From Dermatophilaceae bacterium (lineage in GTDB: Bacteria; Actinomycetota; Actinomycetes; Actinomycetales; Dermatophilaceae): DNA of 5,463 bases. The stretch covers positions 1 through 5,463 of the forward strand of contig JABFXB010000374.1 of NCBI GenBank assembly GCA_013361975.1, in the 5' to 3' direction. Positions 1-5,174 of the stretch are shown here, in pieces; the stretch's first letter is position 1, and the number at the start of each line of letters is the position of its first letter. The translations under genes were made by a program, and so were the position numbers. The notes under the pieces were generated by a model, which saw only the letters and a list, made by a program, of their open reading frames with translations, did not search any database and was not told the origin of the DNA.

Positions 1-479
1 GGCCAGATGGCGGCGGCGACGAGACACCACCTCTTCGCCGCACGTGAGGCCTTCTCGGCGCCGATCCAGTCACCTTGGAGCCAGCGCGGCTTCACCTGGA
101 GCGCCTTGACGACCGCGACGACTCCGAGCGGCATGAAGCAGCAGATCGCGCACACGACGGCCCACCCGAAGTAGGTCGTGGGGGGCGGCCCAACCCGCGG
201 CGGATCCGCCCAGGGCGGAGTGGCGGCATACGGAAGGAGCGGCGCCGAGGGTGCGGGCGGTGGCACCGGGGACGGCACGGGGTCGGGTGCGGGCTGCGGC
301 CCGCTCGCCTGGGGGAGCGGCGACGTGGGGTTCGGGGGCGGTGCGCTCGCAGGCCCGCTCGCAGGCCCGCTCGCAGGCCCGTCGAGCTGGGGGAGCCAGG
401 CCGACCAGGTGTCCTGCGTCGGGTCGAGCCCGTCCGCGCCGTCGGGGTCGCCGTCCCGGTAGCGATCGTGCTCGTTCAT
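1..479 (-). CDS. CD225/dispanin-like membrane protein with proline-rich N-terminus (partial, cut by left edge)
   Basis: The gene reads leftwards from an ATG at 479-477 and runs off the window after 159 codons. Residues 1-100 are polar, then rich in Pro, Ala, Gly and Ser, with three tandem GPAS units at 34-45, and look disordered. Residues about 103-159 match the CD225/dispanin pattern: a first membrane segment beginning YFGWAVVCAICCFMPLG (double Cys 113-114), then a basic loop with LQGDWIGAEKASRAAKRW, and the start of a second hydrophobic segment at the edge. The family has two membrane-associated helices and includes eukaryotic IFITM proteins; bacterial members have no settled function. The start ATG shares one base with the rhodanese stop (TGATG), there is no ribosome binding site, and translational coupling is likely. 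The family call rests on motif recognition; the missing second helix is the main gap. Confidence 0.82.
   Translation of the reverse strand, partial: MNEHDRYRDGDPDGADGLDPTQDTWSAWLPQLDGPASGPASGPASAPPPNPTSPLPQASGPQPAPDPVPSPVPPPAPSAPLLPYAATPPWADPPRVGPPPTTYFGWAVVCAICCFMPLGVVAVVKALQVKPRWLQGDWIGAEKASRAAKRWCLVAAAIW
345..380. repeat. Three perfect tandem copies of a 12-bp unit
   Basis: The unit GCTCGCAGGCCC is repeated exactly three times. It lies in frame inside the CD225-like gene and encodes three GPAS units on the minus strand. The unit is a multiple of three, so copy-number changes by slippage would keep the frame and only lengthen or shorten the disordered N-terminal region. Confidence 0.95.
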
Positions 480-799
480 CAGATGATGTTCGGCTCGCCG
501 TCGGCCGAGAGCTGCTTGCCGGCACGCTGCCACTCGAGCATGCCGCCCTCGACGTTGGTGACGTCGTAGCCCTGGTGGACGAGCCACTGGACGGCGCGGG
601 CCGAGCGACCGCCCATGCGGCACACGACGGCGACGGTGTCGTCGGTGTCGGGCAGCTCGTCGAGACGGCCCGGCAGCTCGCCGAGCGGGATGTGGATGGC
701 GTTGGGGGCGTGGCCCGCGGCCCACTCGTCGTCCTCGCGGACGTCGACGAGGACGGCGTCGTCGGGCAGCGCGGACACGGTGGTCGTGGGAATGCTCAT
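479..799 (-). CDS. Single-domain rhodanese-like sulfurtransferase
   Basis: This is a 106-residue cytoplasmic protein, the usual size of a stand-alone rhodanese domain of the GlpE/PspE type. Conserved pieces appear in order: LVDVREDDEWAAGH (17-30), AIHIPLGEL (34-42), the active-site loop VVCRMGGRSARA (58-69) with catalytic Cys60 and the six-residue loop CRMGGR, and VEGGMLEWQRAG (83-94). Such proteins carry a cysteine persulfide and transfer sulfane sulfur; the physiological acceptor is not evident here. The ATG at 799-797 was chosen because family members typically begin with a short MSIP-like leader. A GTG at 850-848 would add 17 residues unlike the family, although it would overlap the upstream stop as GTGA. 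The sequence GAGG lies only 2 bases before the ATG, which is unusually close. The stop overlaps the next gene by one base. Confidence 0.92.
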   Translation of the reverse strand: MSIPTTTVSALPDDAVLVDVREDDEWAAGHAPNAIHIPLGELPGRLDELPDTDDTVAVVCRMGGRSARAVQWLVHQGYDVTNVEGGMLEWQRAGKQLSADGEPNII

Positions 800-846
800 G
801 TCCTCATCGTGACACGGAGTCCGCGGTGAGAGGTCGATGGTGAGAG

Positions 847-1836
847 TCACGACCGGCGCGACGCGAGGGTGTTCAGCACGGCGGCAGCCTCCGCGGCGTC
901 GTCGACGGTGACGACGACGGGGGGCTCGCCGACGCGTTCGACGACGAGGGCCTCACCCGAGCGGGTGACGAAGCCCCGGCTGCCGTCCTTGCCGATGCGC
1001 CAGCCGTAGCCGCCGAACTCGCGGAGCGGCGACACGGTGCCGGTGCGCGCCTCGGCGACCCGCTCGAGCGGCACCCGGCTCCACGTGAGGAAGAGGCTCG
1101 TGACCCGCAGCCCGTCGGCGTCGACGGCGACCCGCGCGGATCCGGTGAGCACGAGGAGGGCCGCGATCGCCACGGCGAGCAGGAGCAGCCACGGCACCCC
1201 GAGGACGGCGACGACGACGAGCGGGGTGACGGCGAGCAGCACGACGAGCAGGATGCCGACGTCGGGCAGGGCGGCATGGCCGGTCCACGCGAGGCGGGTC
1301 GTGTCGGGAACGTCGAGGCGCAGGGCACCGGTCCGAAGGTGTCGCGGTGCGCCGTCGAGCGCCGGAGGAGGCAGGTGTCCCCACCGCCAGAGCGCGACGC
1401 CCACGGCCACGGCGAGCACGAGGGTCGGCACGAGCCAGACGGTCGGGAAGACCCGGGCCACCAGGCCCGGTCGCTGGGAGGTGAGGCTGCCGAAGAGCAG
1501 GCCGCCGAGGAAGACGGCCACCGCCCCGCTGAAGCCGGCGAGCGGGCCGCGGGCGCTCGGGTGCCAGGCCGCACCGATGACGACGAAGAGCATCGGGAGC
1601 AGCGCCGTCATGAGCGAAGCGGTGACCACGGCCTCGGTCAGCGAGGCGAACCGGTCGGGCCGGCCGTCCGGTCCCCAGTGCAGGGCGAGGCTGGCGGGCA
1701 GGCGGTCGTGGACGGCATACGTCAGCAGGAGACCGGCCGCGGTGAGCAGCGGGCCGACGAGGGCGCTCGCGACGAGGGCGTGGGTCGGTCGCCGGTCTGC
1801 GCCGGCGGAGGCGCTGGTGACTGCTGGCGTGGTCAT
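847..1836 (-). CDS. DUF1648 (SdpI-like) multi-pass membrane protein with C-terminal soluble domain
   Basis: This is a 329-residue integral membrane protein. Hydrophobic segments lie at about 20-42, 66-90, 98-118, 131-150 and 190-232 (the last long enough for two helices), giving about six helices. Between the first two is the DUF1648 signature LPASLALHWGPDGRPDRF (46-63; conserved His53, Gly55 and Asp61). Residues 233-329 form a soluble beta-rich tail (ARVAVDADGLRV, GGYGWRIG, SGEALVVER) that resembles small bacterial PH-like domains. DUF1648 is found in SdpI-type proteins and in many membrane proteins next to GntR or ArsR regulators; the function of this subtype is not known. The ATG at 1836-1834 overlaps the regulator's stop as ATGA, which fixes the start; the open frame extends 116 codons further upstream only because it shadows the regulator gene. 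It is probably co-regulated by the GntR protein. Confidence 0.85.
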   Translation of the reverse strand: MTTPAVTSASAGADRRPTHALVASALVGPLLTAAGLLLTYAVHDRLPASLALHWGPDGRPDRFASLTEAVVTASLMTALLPMLFVVIGAAWHPSARGPLAGFSGAVAVFLGGLLFGSLTSQRPGLVARVFPTVWLVPTLVLAVAVGVALWRWGHLPPPALDGAPRHLRTGALRLDVPDTTRLAWTGHAALPDVGILLVVLLAVTPLVVVAVLGVPWLLLLAVAIAALLVLTGSARVAVDADGLRVTSLFLTWSRVPLERVAEARTGTVSPLREFGGYGWRIGKDGSRGFVTRSGEALVVERVGEPPVVVTVDDAAEAAAVLNTLASRRS

Positions 1837-2189
1837 CGCTGGAACTCGCTCTCGATCAGTCGGGTGAGGTCGTGCCGGGTCGTGCCGGTGAGTCGGGCCT
1901 CGGCCACGAGGTCGGCCACGAGGGAACGCAGGCGCGCGTCGGCCGCGGGGTCGGTCGCGGTGACGACGGCGCCGCGCCCGCGGCGCAGGTCGATGAGTCC
2001 CTCGTCGCGCAGCGACTGGTACGCCCGCAGCACGGTGTGGAGGTTGACGTCGAGCACGCCGGCGACCTCCTTCGCCGACGGCAGCCGGTCGCCGCGCTCG
2101 AGGCGGCCGGCAGCCATCTCGCGCCGCACGCACGCCGCGACCTGGACGTGCAGCGGCGTGCTCGAGGTCGGGTCCACCTGCCACAACAT
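1833..2189 (-). CDS. Short GntR-family transcriptional regulator, YtrA-type
   Basis: This is a 118-residue DNA-binding protein. The winged helix-turn-helix spans about residues 11-77 (PLHVQVAACVRREMAAG; GDRLPSAKEVAGVLDVNLHTV; LRAYQSLRDEGLIDLRRGRGAVV), which is the standard GntR layout. Only about 40 residues follow, predicted to be helical. That short tail with no ligand-binding domain is typical of the YtrA subfamily, whose members usually repress their own operon encoding membrane proteins or transporters. The gene heads the leftward operon, and its stop overlaps the start of the membrane protein. The ATG at 2189-2187 was chosen because residues 1-12 (MLWQVDPTSSTP) fit YtrA-type N-termini. 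A TTG at 2225 would begin upstream of the likely promoter. No ribosome binding site precedes the ATG. The ligand or signal is unknown. Confidence 0.9.
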   Translation of the reverse strand: MLWQVDPTSSTPLHVQVAACVRREMAAGRLERGDRLPSAKEVAGVLDVNLHTVLRAYQSLRDEGLIDLRRGRGAVVTATDPAADARLRSLVADLVAEARLTGTTRHDLTRLIESEFQR

Positions 2190-2211
2190 AGTTTGATTAT
2201 GACTAGAACTA
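2189..2211. promoter_or_regulatory. Candidate GntR operator: inverted repeat TAGTT-N13-AACTA
   Basis: Perfect 5-bp arms (2189-2193 and 2207-2211) flank 13 bases in an AT-rich patch that contrasts with the GC-rich surroundings. The repeat covers the gntR start codon and its -10 hexamer, and reaches the region where a pdxY -35 would lie. That position suits autorepression by the adjacent YtrA-type regulator. The arms are short, so the assignment is inference. Confidence 0.4.
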
Positions 2212-2225
2212 CTGCATGTTTGCAA
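2196..2225 (-). promoter_or_regulatory. Predicted leaderless promoter of the gntR operon
   Basis: Read on the minus strand, TTGCAA (2225-2220) is followed by 18 bases and then CATAAT (2201-2196; 5 of 6 matches to TATAAT). Six bases later comes the ATG at 2189. This places the expected transcription start at or next to the A of ATG, consistent with a leaderless mRNA and with the absence of a ribosome binding site. Confidence 0.5.
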
Positions 2226-2230
2226 GCCAC

Positions 2231-2242
2231 TAGGGTGGGCGG
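2231..2242 (+). promoter_or_regulatory. Predicted -10 element for leaderless pdxY transcript
   Basis: TAGGGT (2231-2236) fits the actinobacterial TAnnnT -10 pattern and ends six bases before the GTG start at 2243. The TAG within it is an in-frame stop, so no longer protein is possible. There is no good Shine-Dalgarno sequence and no convincing -35 hexamer. Confidence 0.45.
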
Positions 2243-3091
2243 GTGAAGATCCTGTCGATCCAGTCCCACGTCGCCTACGGCCACGCCGGCAACTCGGCCG
2301 CGGTCTTCCCCCTCCAGCGGCTCGGCCACGAGGTCTATCCGGTGCTCACCGTCACCTTCAGCAACCACACGGGCTACGGCTCGACGCGTGGGCCGCTCAT
2401 CGCCCCCGCCGACGTCGCGGCGGTCATCGACGGGGTCGAGGAGCGTGGCGCGTTCCCCGCCATCGACGCGGTGCTCTCGGGCTACCAGGGCGCCGAGGCC
2501 GTGGGTGAGGTCGTGCTCGACGCGGTCGCGCGCGTCAAGGAGGCGAACCGCGCCGCCGTCTACTGCTGCGACCCGGTCATGGGCGACGTGGGGCGTGGCT
2601 TCTTCGTGCGCGAGGGCATCCCCGAGTACATGCGCGACCACGTGGTGCCCAGGGCCGACATCGTCACGCCCAACCAGTTCGAGCTCGAGTTCCTCGTCGG
2701 TCGGCAGGTGACCTCGCAGGCCGACCTCGTGGCGGCCGCGCGCGAGCTCGTCCACCGGGGGCCGAAGGTCGTCCTCGTCACCTCCGCCCTGACCGCGGAC
2801 ACGCCCGAGGGCTCGATCCAGATGGCCTGCGTCACGGCCGAGGACGCCTGGCTCGTGACGACGCCCATGCTGCCGATGACAGTGCGCGGCGGCGGCGACG
2901 TCACCGCCGCGGTCTTCCTCGCGCACTACCTGACCGACGGCCCCGAGGCGGCCCTGAGCCGCACGGCCGCCACCATGTATGCCGTCCTCGAGCGCACGCA
3001 CGCGAACGGTTCCGACGAGATGCTGCTCGTCGCCGAGCAGGACGCCATCGCCTCTCCCGACGAAGTTTTCGCAATCTCGTCGATCAGTTGA
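2243..3091 (+). CDS. pdxY: Pyridoxal kinase PdxY
   Basis: This is a 282-residue cytoplasmic kinase of the ribokinase/PfkB fold that phosphorylates pyridoxal with ATP to make pyridoxal 5'-phosphate in the vitamin B6 salvage pathway. E. coli PdxY is 287 residues. Diagnostic segments are ILSIQSHVAYGHAGNSAAVFP near the N-terminus (residues 3-23), FSNHTGYG (39-46), LSGYQGA (78-84), CDPVMGD (109-115), VTPNQFELE (141-149), and the catalytic motif GGGDVTAA (216-223) with the presumed base Asp219. The usual PdxY form of the last motif is GVGDVT, so the second glycine is a mild variation. The GTG start at 2243 is forced by an in-frame TAG 12 bases upstream. The gene is single, divergent from the gntR operon, and followed by a strong terminator. 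It matches PdxY better than PdxK or ThiD by its N-terminal IQSHVxYGHAGN segment. Confidence 0.95.
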   Translation: MKILSIQSHVAYGHAGNSAAVFPLQRLGHEVYPVLTVTFSNHTGYGSTRGPLIAPADVAAVIDGVEERGAFPAIDAVLSGYQGAEAVGEVVLDAVARVKEANRAAVYCCDPVMGDVGRGFFVREGIPEYMRDHVVPRADIVTPNQFELEFLVGRQVTSQADLVAAARELVHRGPKVVLVTSALTADTPEGSIQMACVTAEDAWLVTTPMLPMTVRGGGDVTAAVFLAHYLTDGPEAALSRTAATMYAVLERTHANGSDEMLLVAEQDAIASPDEVFAISSIS

Positions 3092-3118
3092 CCGCGGTGC
3101 CCCGGGGGGCGTTATAGT
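3088..3118 (+). promoter_or_regulatory. Promoter-like sequence just upstream of the pdxY terminator
   Basis: TTGACC (3088-3093, overlapping the pdxY stop) is followed by 19 bases and TATAGT (3113-3118). The spacer is slightly long, but both hexamers are close to the housekeeping consensus in a very GC-rich setting. A start about seven bases downstream would fall on the first base of the terminator stem. Confidence 0.35.
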
Positions 3119-3124
3119 CGCAAC

Positions 3125-3171
3125 GCGCCGTTCCGCATGACCACCCCTGACCGTGCGGAACGGCGCTTTTT
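3125..3171 (+). terminator. Strong intrinsic terminator after pdxY
   Basis: A perfect 13-bp stem, GCGCCGTTCCGCA (3125-3137) paired with TGCGGAACGGCGC (3154-3166), encloses a C-rich loop and is followed directly by five T residues (3167-3171). This is a textbook Rho-independent terminator 33 bases after the pdxY stop. No gene converges on it from the right. Confidence 0.92.
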
Positions 3172-3188
3172 CATGTCCGAATTCGCTT

Positions 3189-3215
3189 GAATCCGAATCA
3201 AATCACTTCGGATTC
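3189..3215. repeat. Perfect 9-bp inverted repeat in AT-rich intergenic patch
   Basis: GAATCCGAA (3189-3197) and TTCGGATTC (3207-3215) are exact reverse complements separated by nine bases. A further TCCGAA lies at 3176-3181. There is no T-run after it, so it is not a terminator. It may be an operator about 100 bases upstream of the ATPase gene or a structured leader element, and no protein can be assigned to it. Confidence 0.7.
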
Positions 3216-3301
3216 CATTGAGACGGTGCACGGCTCCGCCATGTCGCGACGCGCCGATGACGCTCTCTGCGGATGTCTCGGATCAGGGGTAGAGGGACGT
3301 A

Positions 3302-3313
3302 TAGCCTCCGATC
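3302..3313 (+). promoter_or_regulatory. Predicted -10 element for leaderless ATPase transcript
   Basis: TAGCCT (3302-3307) fits TAnnnT and ends six bases before the GTG at 3314, the same geometry as at pdxY. Its TAG is an in-frame stop that rules out an earlier start. The nearest purine-rich stretch, AGAGGGA (3291-3297), is 16 bases from the GTG, too far for a normal ribosome binding site. Confidence 0.45.
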
Positions 3314-4582
3314 GTGGACCCGATCACGAACCCGTACGCCCCGGGCGCGGGCCAGCGCCCGCCCGAGCTCGCCGGCCGTGACGAGCAGCTGCGCACCTTC
3401 GACGTCGTGCTGGAGCGCATCGCCCGCGGTCGGTCCGAGCGCTCCATCGTGCTCACCGGCCTGCGTGGTGTCGGCAAGACGGTGCTGCTCAACGCGTTGC
3501 GTTCCTCGGCGGTGCGCGCCGACTGGGGCACCGGCAAGTTCGAGGCGCGTCCCGACCAGCGGCTGCGTCGACCGCTCGCCGCCGCGGCCCATCAGGCCGT
3601 GCGCGAGCTCGGCCATCCCCGCCCCGACGACGTCGACCAGGTGCTGGGCATCATCAAGGCCTTCGCGCTGCGCGAGGCCCCGAACGGGGCGAAGCTGCGC
3701 GACCGGTGGCAGCCCGGCATCGACGTGCCTGCCGTCTCGGGCAGGGCAGACTCCGGCGACATCGAGATCGACCTCGTCGAGCTCTTCACCGACATCGGCG
3801 GCCTCGCCGCCGACGTCGGCAAGGGCGTCGCCTTCTTCATCGACGAGATGCAGGACCTCGACCCCGAGGACGTCTCGGCCCTCTGCGCGGCGTGCCACGA
3901 GATCTCGCAGTCGGGCCTGCCGGTCATCGTCGTCGGCGCCGGGCTGCCCCACCTCCCCGCGGTGCTGTCGGCGTCGAAGTCCTACTCCGAGAGGCTCTTC
4001 CGCTACTCGCGCATCGACCGCCTGCCACGCGACGCCGCCGACCACGCCCTCGTCGGCCCCGCCTCCGAGGAGGGCTGCGACTTCACGTCCGAGGCGCTCG
4101 ACGAGATGTATGCCGTCACCGCCGGCTACCCCTACTTCATCCAGGCGTACGGCAAGGTCGTGTGGGACGTCGCCCCCTCGTCACCGGTGACCGCGCAGGA
4201 CATCCGTGTCGCCGTGCCCGAGGCCGAGTCGGAGCTGGCGGTGGGCTTCTTCGGCTCACGCTTCGAGCGGGCGACGCCGGCCGAGCGCGAGTACCTCCGC
4301 GCCATGGCCGATGCGGCGATCGTGAACCCGTCTGAGGCGCAGCCTGATTCGCGAGGCGACGACGGTGGCGAGCCGGGCTGGACGGCATACGAACGCGATG
4401 GGGTGCAGGAGCGCGAGGCGGTGCCGACCTCGGCCGTCGCCGACGTGCTGGGCCGCAAGCCCCAGTCGCTCTCGCCCGCCCGCGACGCCCTCATCAAGAA
4501 GGGGCTCATCTACTCCGGCGAGCGGGGCCTCATCGCGTTCACGGTGCCTCACTTCGGGCGCTACCTGCGCGCCCAGGCCTGA
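3314..4582 (+). CDS. P-loop ATPase (AAA_16/Orc1-Cdc6-like) with C-terminal winged-helix-like region
   Basis: This is a 422-residue soluble ATP-binding protein. Residues 1-22 contain the family opening NPYAPGAGQRPPELAGR. Walker A is GLRGVGKT (49-56), Walker B is FFIDEMQ (174-180, Asp177/Glu178), a sensor-1-like strand is VIVVGAGLP (204-212), and GYPYFIQAYG (271-280) matches the lid region of this group. Residues 317-420 look like a winged helix (PAEREYLRAM; TSAVADVLGRKPQSLSPARDALIKKGLIY; LIAFTVPHFGRYLR), suggesting DNA or partner binding. Relatives are widespread in actinobacteria as plain ATP-binding proteins without an established role. Residues about 336-370 form an acidic, polar insertion that I do not recall in relatives. 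The GTG start is forced by an in-frame stop 12 bases upstream. The gene appears monocistronic. A transposon helper or a STAND-type regulator are alternatives, but no partner gene supports either. Confidence 0.85.
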   Translation: MDPITNPYAPGAGQRPPELAGRDEQLRTFDVVLERIARGRSERSIVLTGLRGVGKTVLLNALRSSAVRADWGTGKFEARPDQRLRRPLAAAAHQAVRELGHPRPDDVDQVLGIIKAFALREAPNGAKLRDRWQPGIDVPAVSGRADSGDIEIDLVELFTDIGGLAADVGKGVAFFIDEMQDLDPEDVSALCAACHEISQSGLPVIVVGAGLPHLPAVLSASKSYSERLFRYSRIDRLPRDAADHALVGPASEEGCDFTSEALDEMYAVTAGYPYFIQAYGKVVWDVAPSSPVTAQDIRVAVPEAESELAVGFFGSRFERATPAEREYLRAMADAAIVNPSEAQPDSRGDDGGEPGWTAYERDGVQEREAVPTSAVADVLGRKPQSLSPARDALIKKGLIYSGERGLIAFTVPHFGRYLRAQA

Positions 4583-4640
4583 GCCCGATGCCCAGCACCC
4601 TGATCGAGGTCCGACGCTCAGTGATTCGCCGGTCCCGCGA

Positions 4641-4657
4641 GACACAGCAAGTGTGTC
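4641..4657. repeat. Small hairpin GACACA-GCAAG-TGTGTC
   Basis: A perfect 6-bp stem with a 5-base loop lies 59 bases after the ATPase stop. There is no T-run, so it is at best a weak or Rho-assisted 3' structure. TGTGTC recurs at 4705-4710. Confidence 0.5.
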
Positions 4658-4686
4658 GACCAGCCGCGTGACGTGCTGGGCGCGAC

Positions 4687-4733
4687 CGCCCCTTTCCGAC
4701 CTACTGTGTCGTGGTGGCCCGGAAAGAGGGGCG
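4687..4733. repeat. Longer imperfect hairpin upstream of the VOC gene
   Basis: CGCCCCTTTCCG (4687-4698) pairs with CGGAAA and GGGGCG (4720-4733) with a 2-base bulge (GA), giving two 6-bp stems around a 21-base loop. No U-tract follows. It could end ATPase transcription without a U-run or sit in the leader of the VOC mRNA. Together with the smaller hairpin it is all I can see in the 199-base gap, apart from a possible -10 (TACTGT, 4702-4707) inside the loop. Confidence 0.45.
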
Positions 4734-4765
4734 CTGGGGCAGGATGCGCTGGGATCGACGAGGCG

Positions 4766-4772
4766 AAGGGAG
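4766..4772 (+). promoter_or_regulatory. Ribosome binding site of the VOC gene
   Basis: AAGGGAG, nine bases before the ATG at 4782, is the only good Shine-Dalgarno sequence in front of a rightward gene in this window and decides the start. Confidence 0.7.
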
Positions 4773-4781
4773 TGTGACCTG

Positions 4782-5174
4782 ATGAAGCTGAAGCTGGAGC
4801 TGATCCCGCTGCCGGTCTCGGACGTGGACCGAGCCATCGAGTTCTACGAGGGCCGGCTCGGGTTCACCAAGGACGTCGACGTGAGTCCCGCCGAGGGCGT
4901 CCGGGTCGTGCAGCTGACGCCGCCCGGGTCGGGCTGCTCGGTCGGCTTCGGCACCGGGCTCGACGTGTATGCCGGCGAGCCGGGCAGCGTCCGGGGCCTG
5001 CACCTTGTCGTCGAGGACATCGAGCACGCCCGTGCCGAGCTCATCGACCGCGGTGTCGAAGTCGGCGACATCCACGACTTCGGTGGTGGCGTGCGGGGGG
5101 CCGAGTTCGCCGACCCCGACGGCAACGGTTTCGAGCTGCAGGAGATGGCCTGGCGCCGGGGGGCCGACTACTAG
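4782..5174 (+). CDS. VOC (glyoxalase/bleomycin-resistance/dioxygenase fold) family protein
   Basis: This is a 130-residue cytoplasmic protein made of two beta-alpha-beta-beta-beta modules, about residues 3-60 and 70-122. Typical pieces are LIPLPVSDVDRAIEFYEGRLGF (7-28), GLHLVVEDIEHARAELIDRGVEV (72-94) and FADPDGNGFELQE (109-121). In metal-dependent members four residues spread over both modules hold the ion. Here His74 and Glu118 are in the expected places of the second module, but the first-strand position has no His, Gln or Glu (LELIPLPV), so a classical glyoxalase I activity is unlikely. The substrate cannot be predicted. The ATG has a clear ribosome binding site. The TAG stop shares a base with the GTG of the following acetyltransferase gene (TAGTG), so the two are co-transcribed and probably coupled. 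Confidence 0.93.
   Translation: MKLKLELIPLPVSDVDRAIEFYEGRLGFTKDVDVSPAEGVRVVQLTPPGSGCSVGFGTGLDVYAGEPGSVRGLHLVVEDIEHARAELIDRGVEVGDIHDFGGGVRGAEFADPDGNGFELQEMAWRRGADY

Noticed and set aside
345..380. Tandem repeat considered as a CRISPR or iteron array
   Set aside because: The units are contiguous 12-mers without spacers, lie inside a coding region and encode a simple peptide repeat.
75..569. Plus-strand open frame opposite the CD225-like gene
   Set aside because: The Arg/Gly-rich translation is typical of an antisense frame, while the minus strand gives a recognisable dispanin region.
479..850. Longer rhodanese start at GTG 850, overlapping the upstream stop as GTGA
   Set aside because: The coupling geometry is attractive, but the extra 17 residues do not resemble rhodanese N-termini, whereas the ATG at 799 gives a family-like start. 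Kept as an alternative only.
1276..2196. Plus-strand open frame opposite the DUF1648 and gntR genes
   Set aside because: The translation is Arg/Gly/Ala-rich without any recognisable domain, and the opposite strand has two clear families with ATGA coupling.
1833..2225. Longer GntR start at TTG 2225
   Set aside because: It would start upstream of the predicted -10 and add 12 residues atypical of YtrA-type proteins.
1856..3001. Long minus-strand open frame opposite pdxY, continuing into gntR
   Set aside because: It is the mirror of the real pdxY gene in GC-rich DNA, has low-complexity Arg/Asp/His-rich translation, and would cross the divergent promoter region.
3100..3313. Possible tRNA or riboswitch in the intergenic region
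   Set aside because: The only strong structure is the terminator; there is no cloverleaf or recognisable riboswitch core.
3187..3381. Small plus-strand open frame of 64 codons overlapping the ATPase start
   Set aside because: It has no ribosome binding site, starts inside the inverted repeat, overlaps the ATPase gene out of frame, and shows no family.
3203..4045. Minus-strand open frame opposite the ATPase
   Set aside because: It is an antisense shadow of a gene with clear Walker A and B motifs; its own translation has no domain signature.
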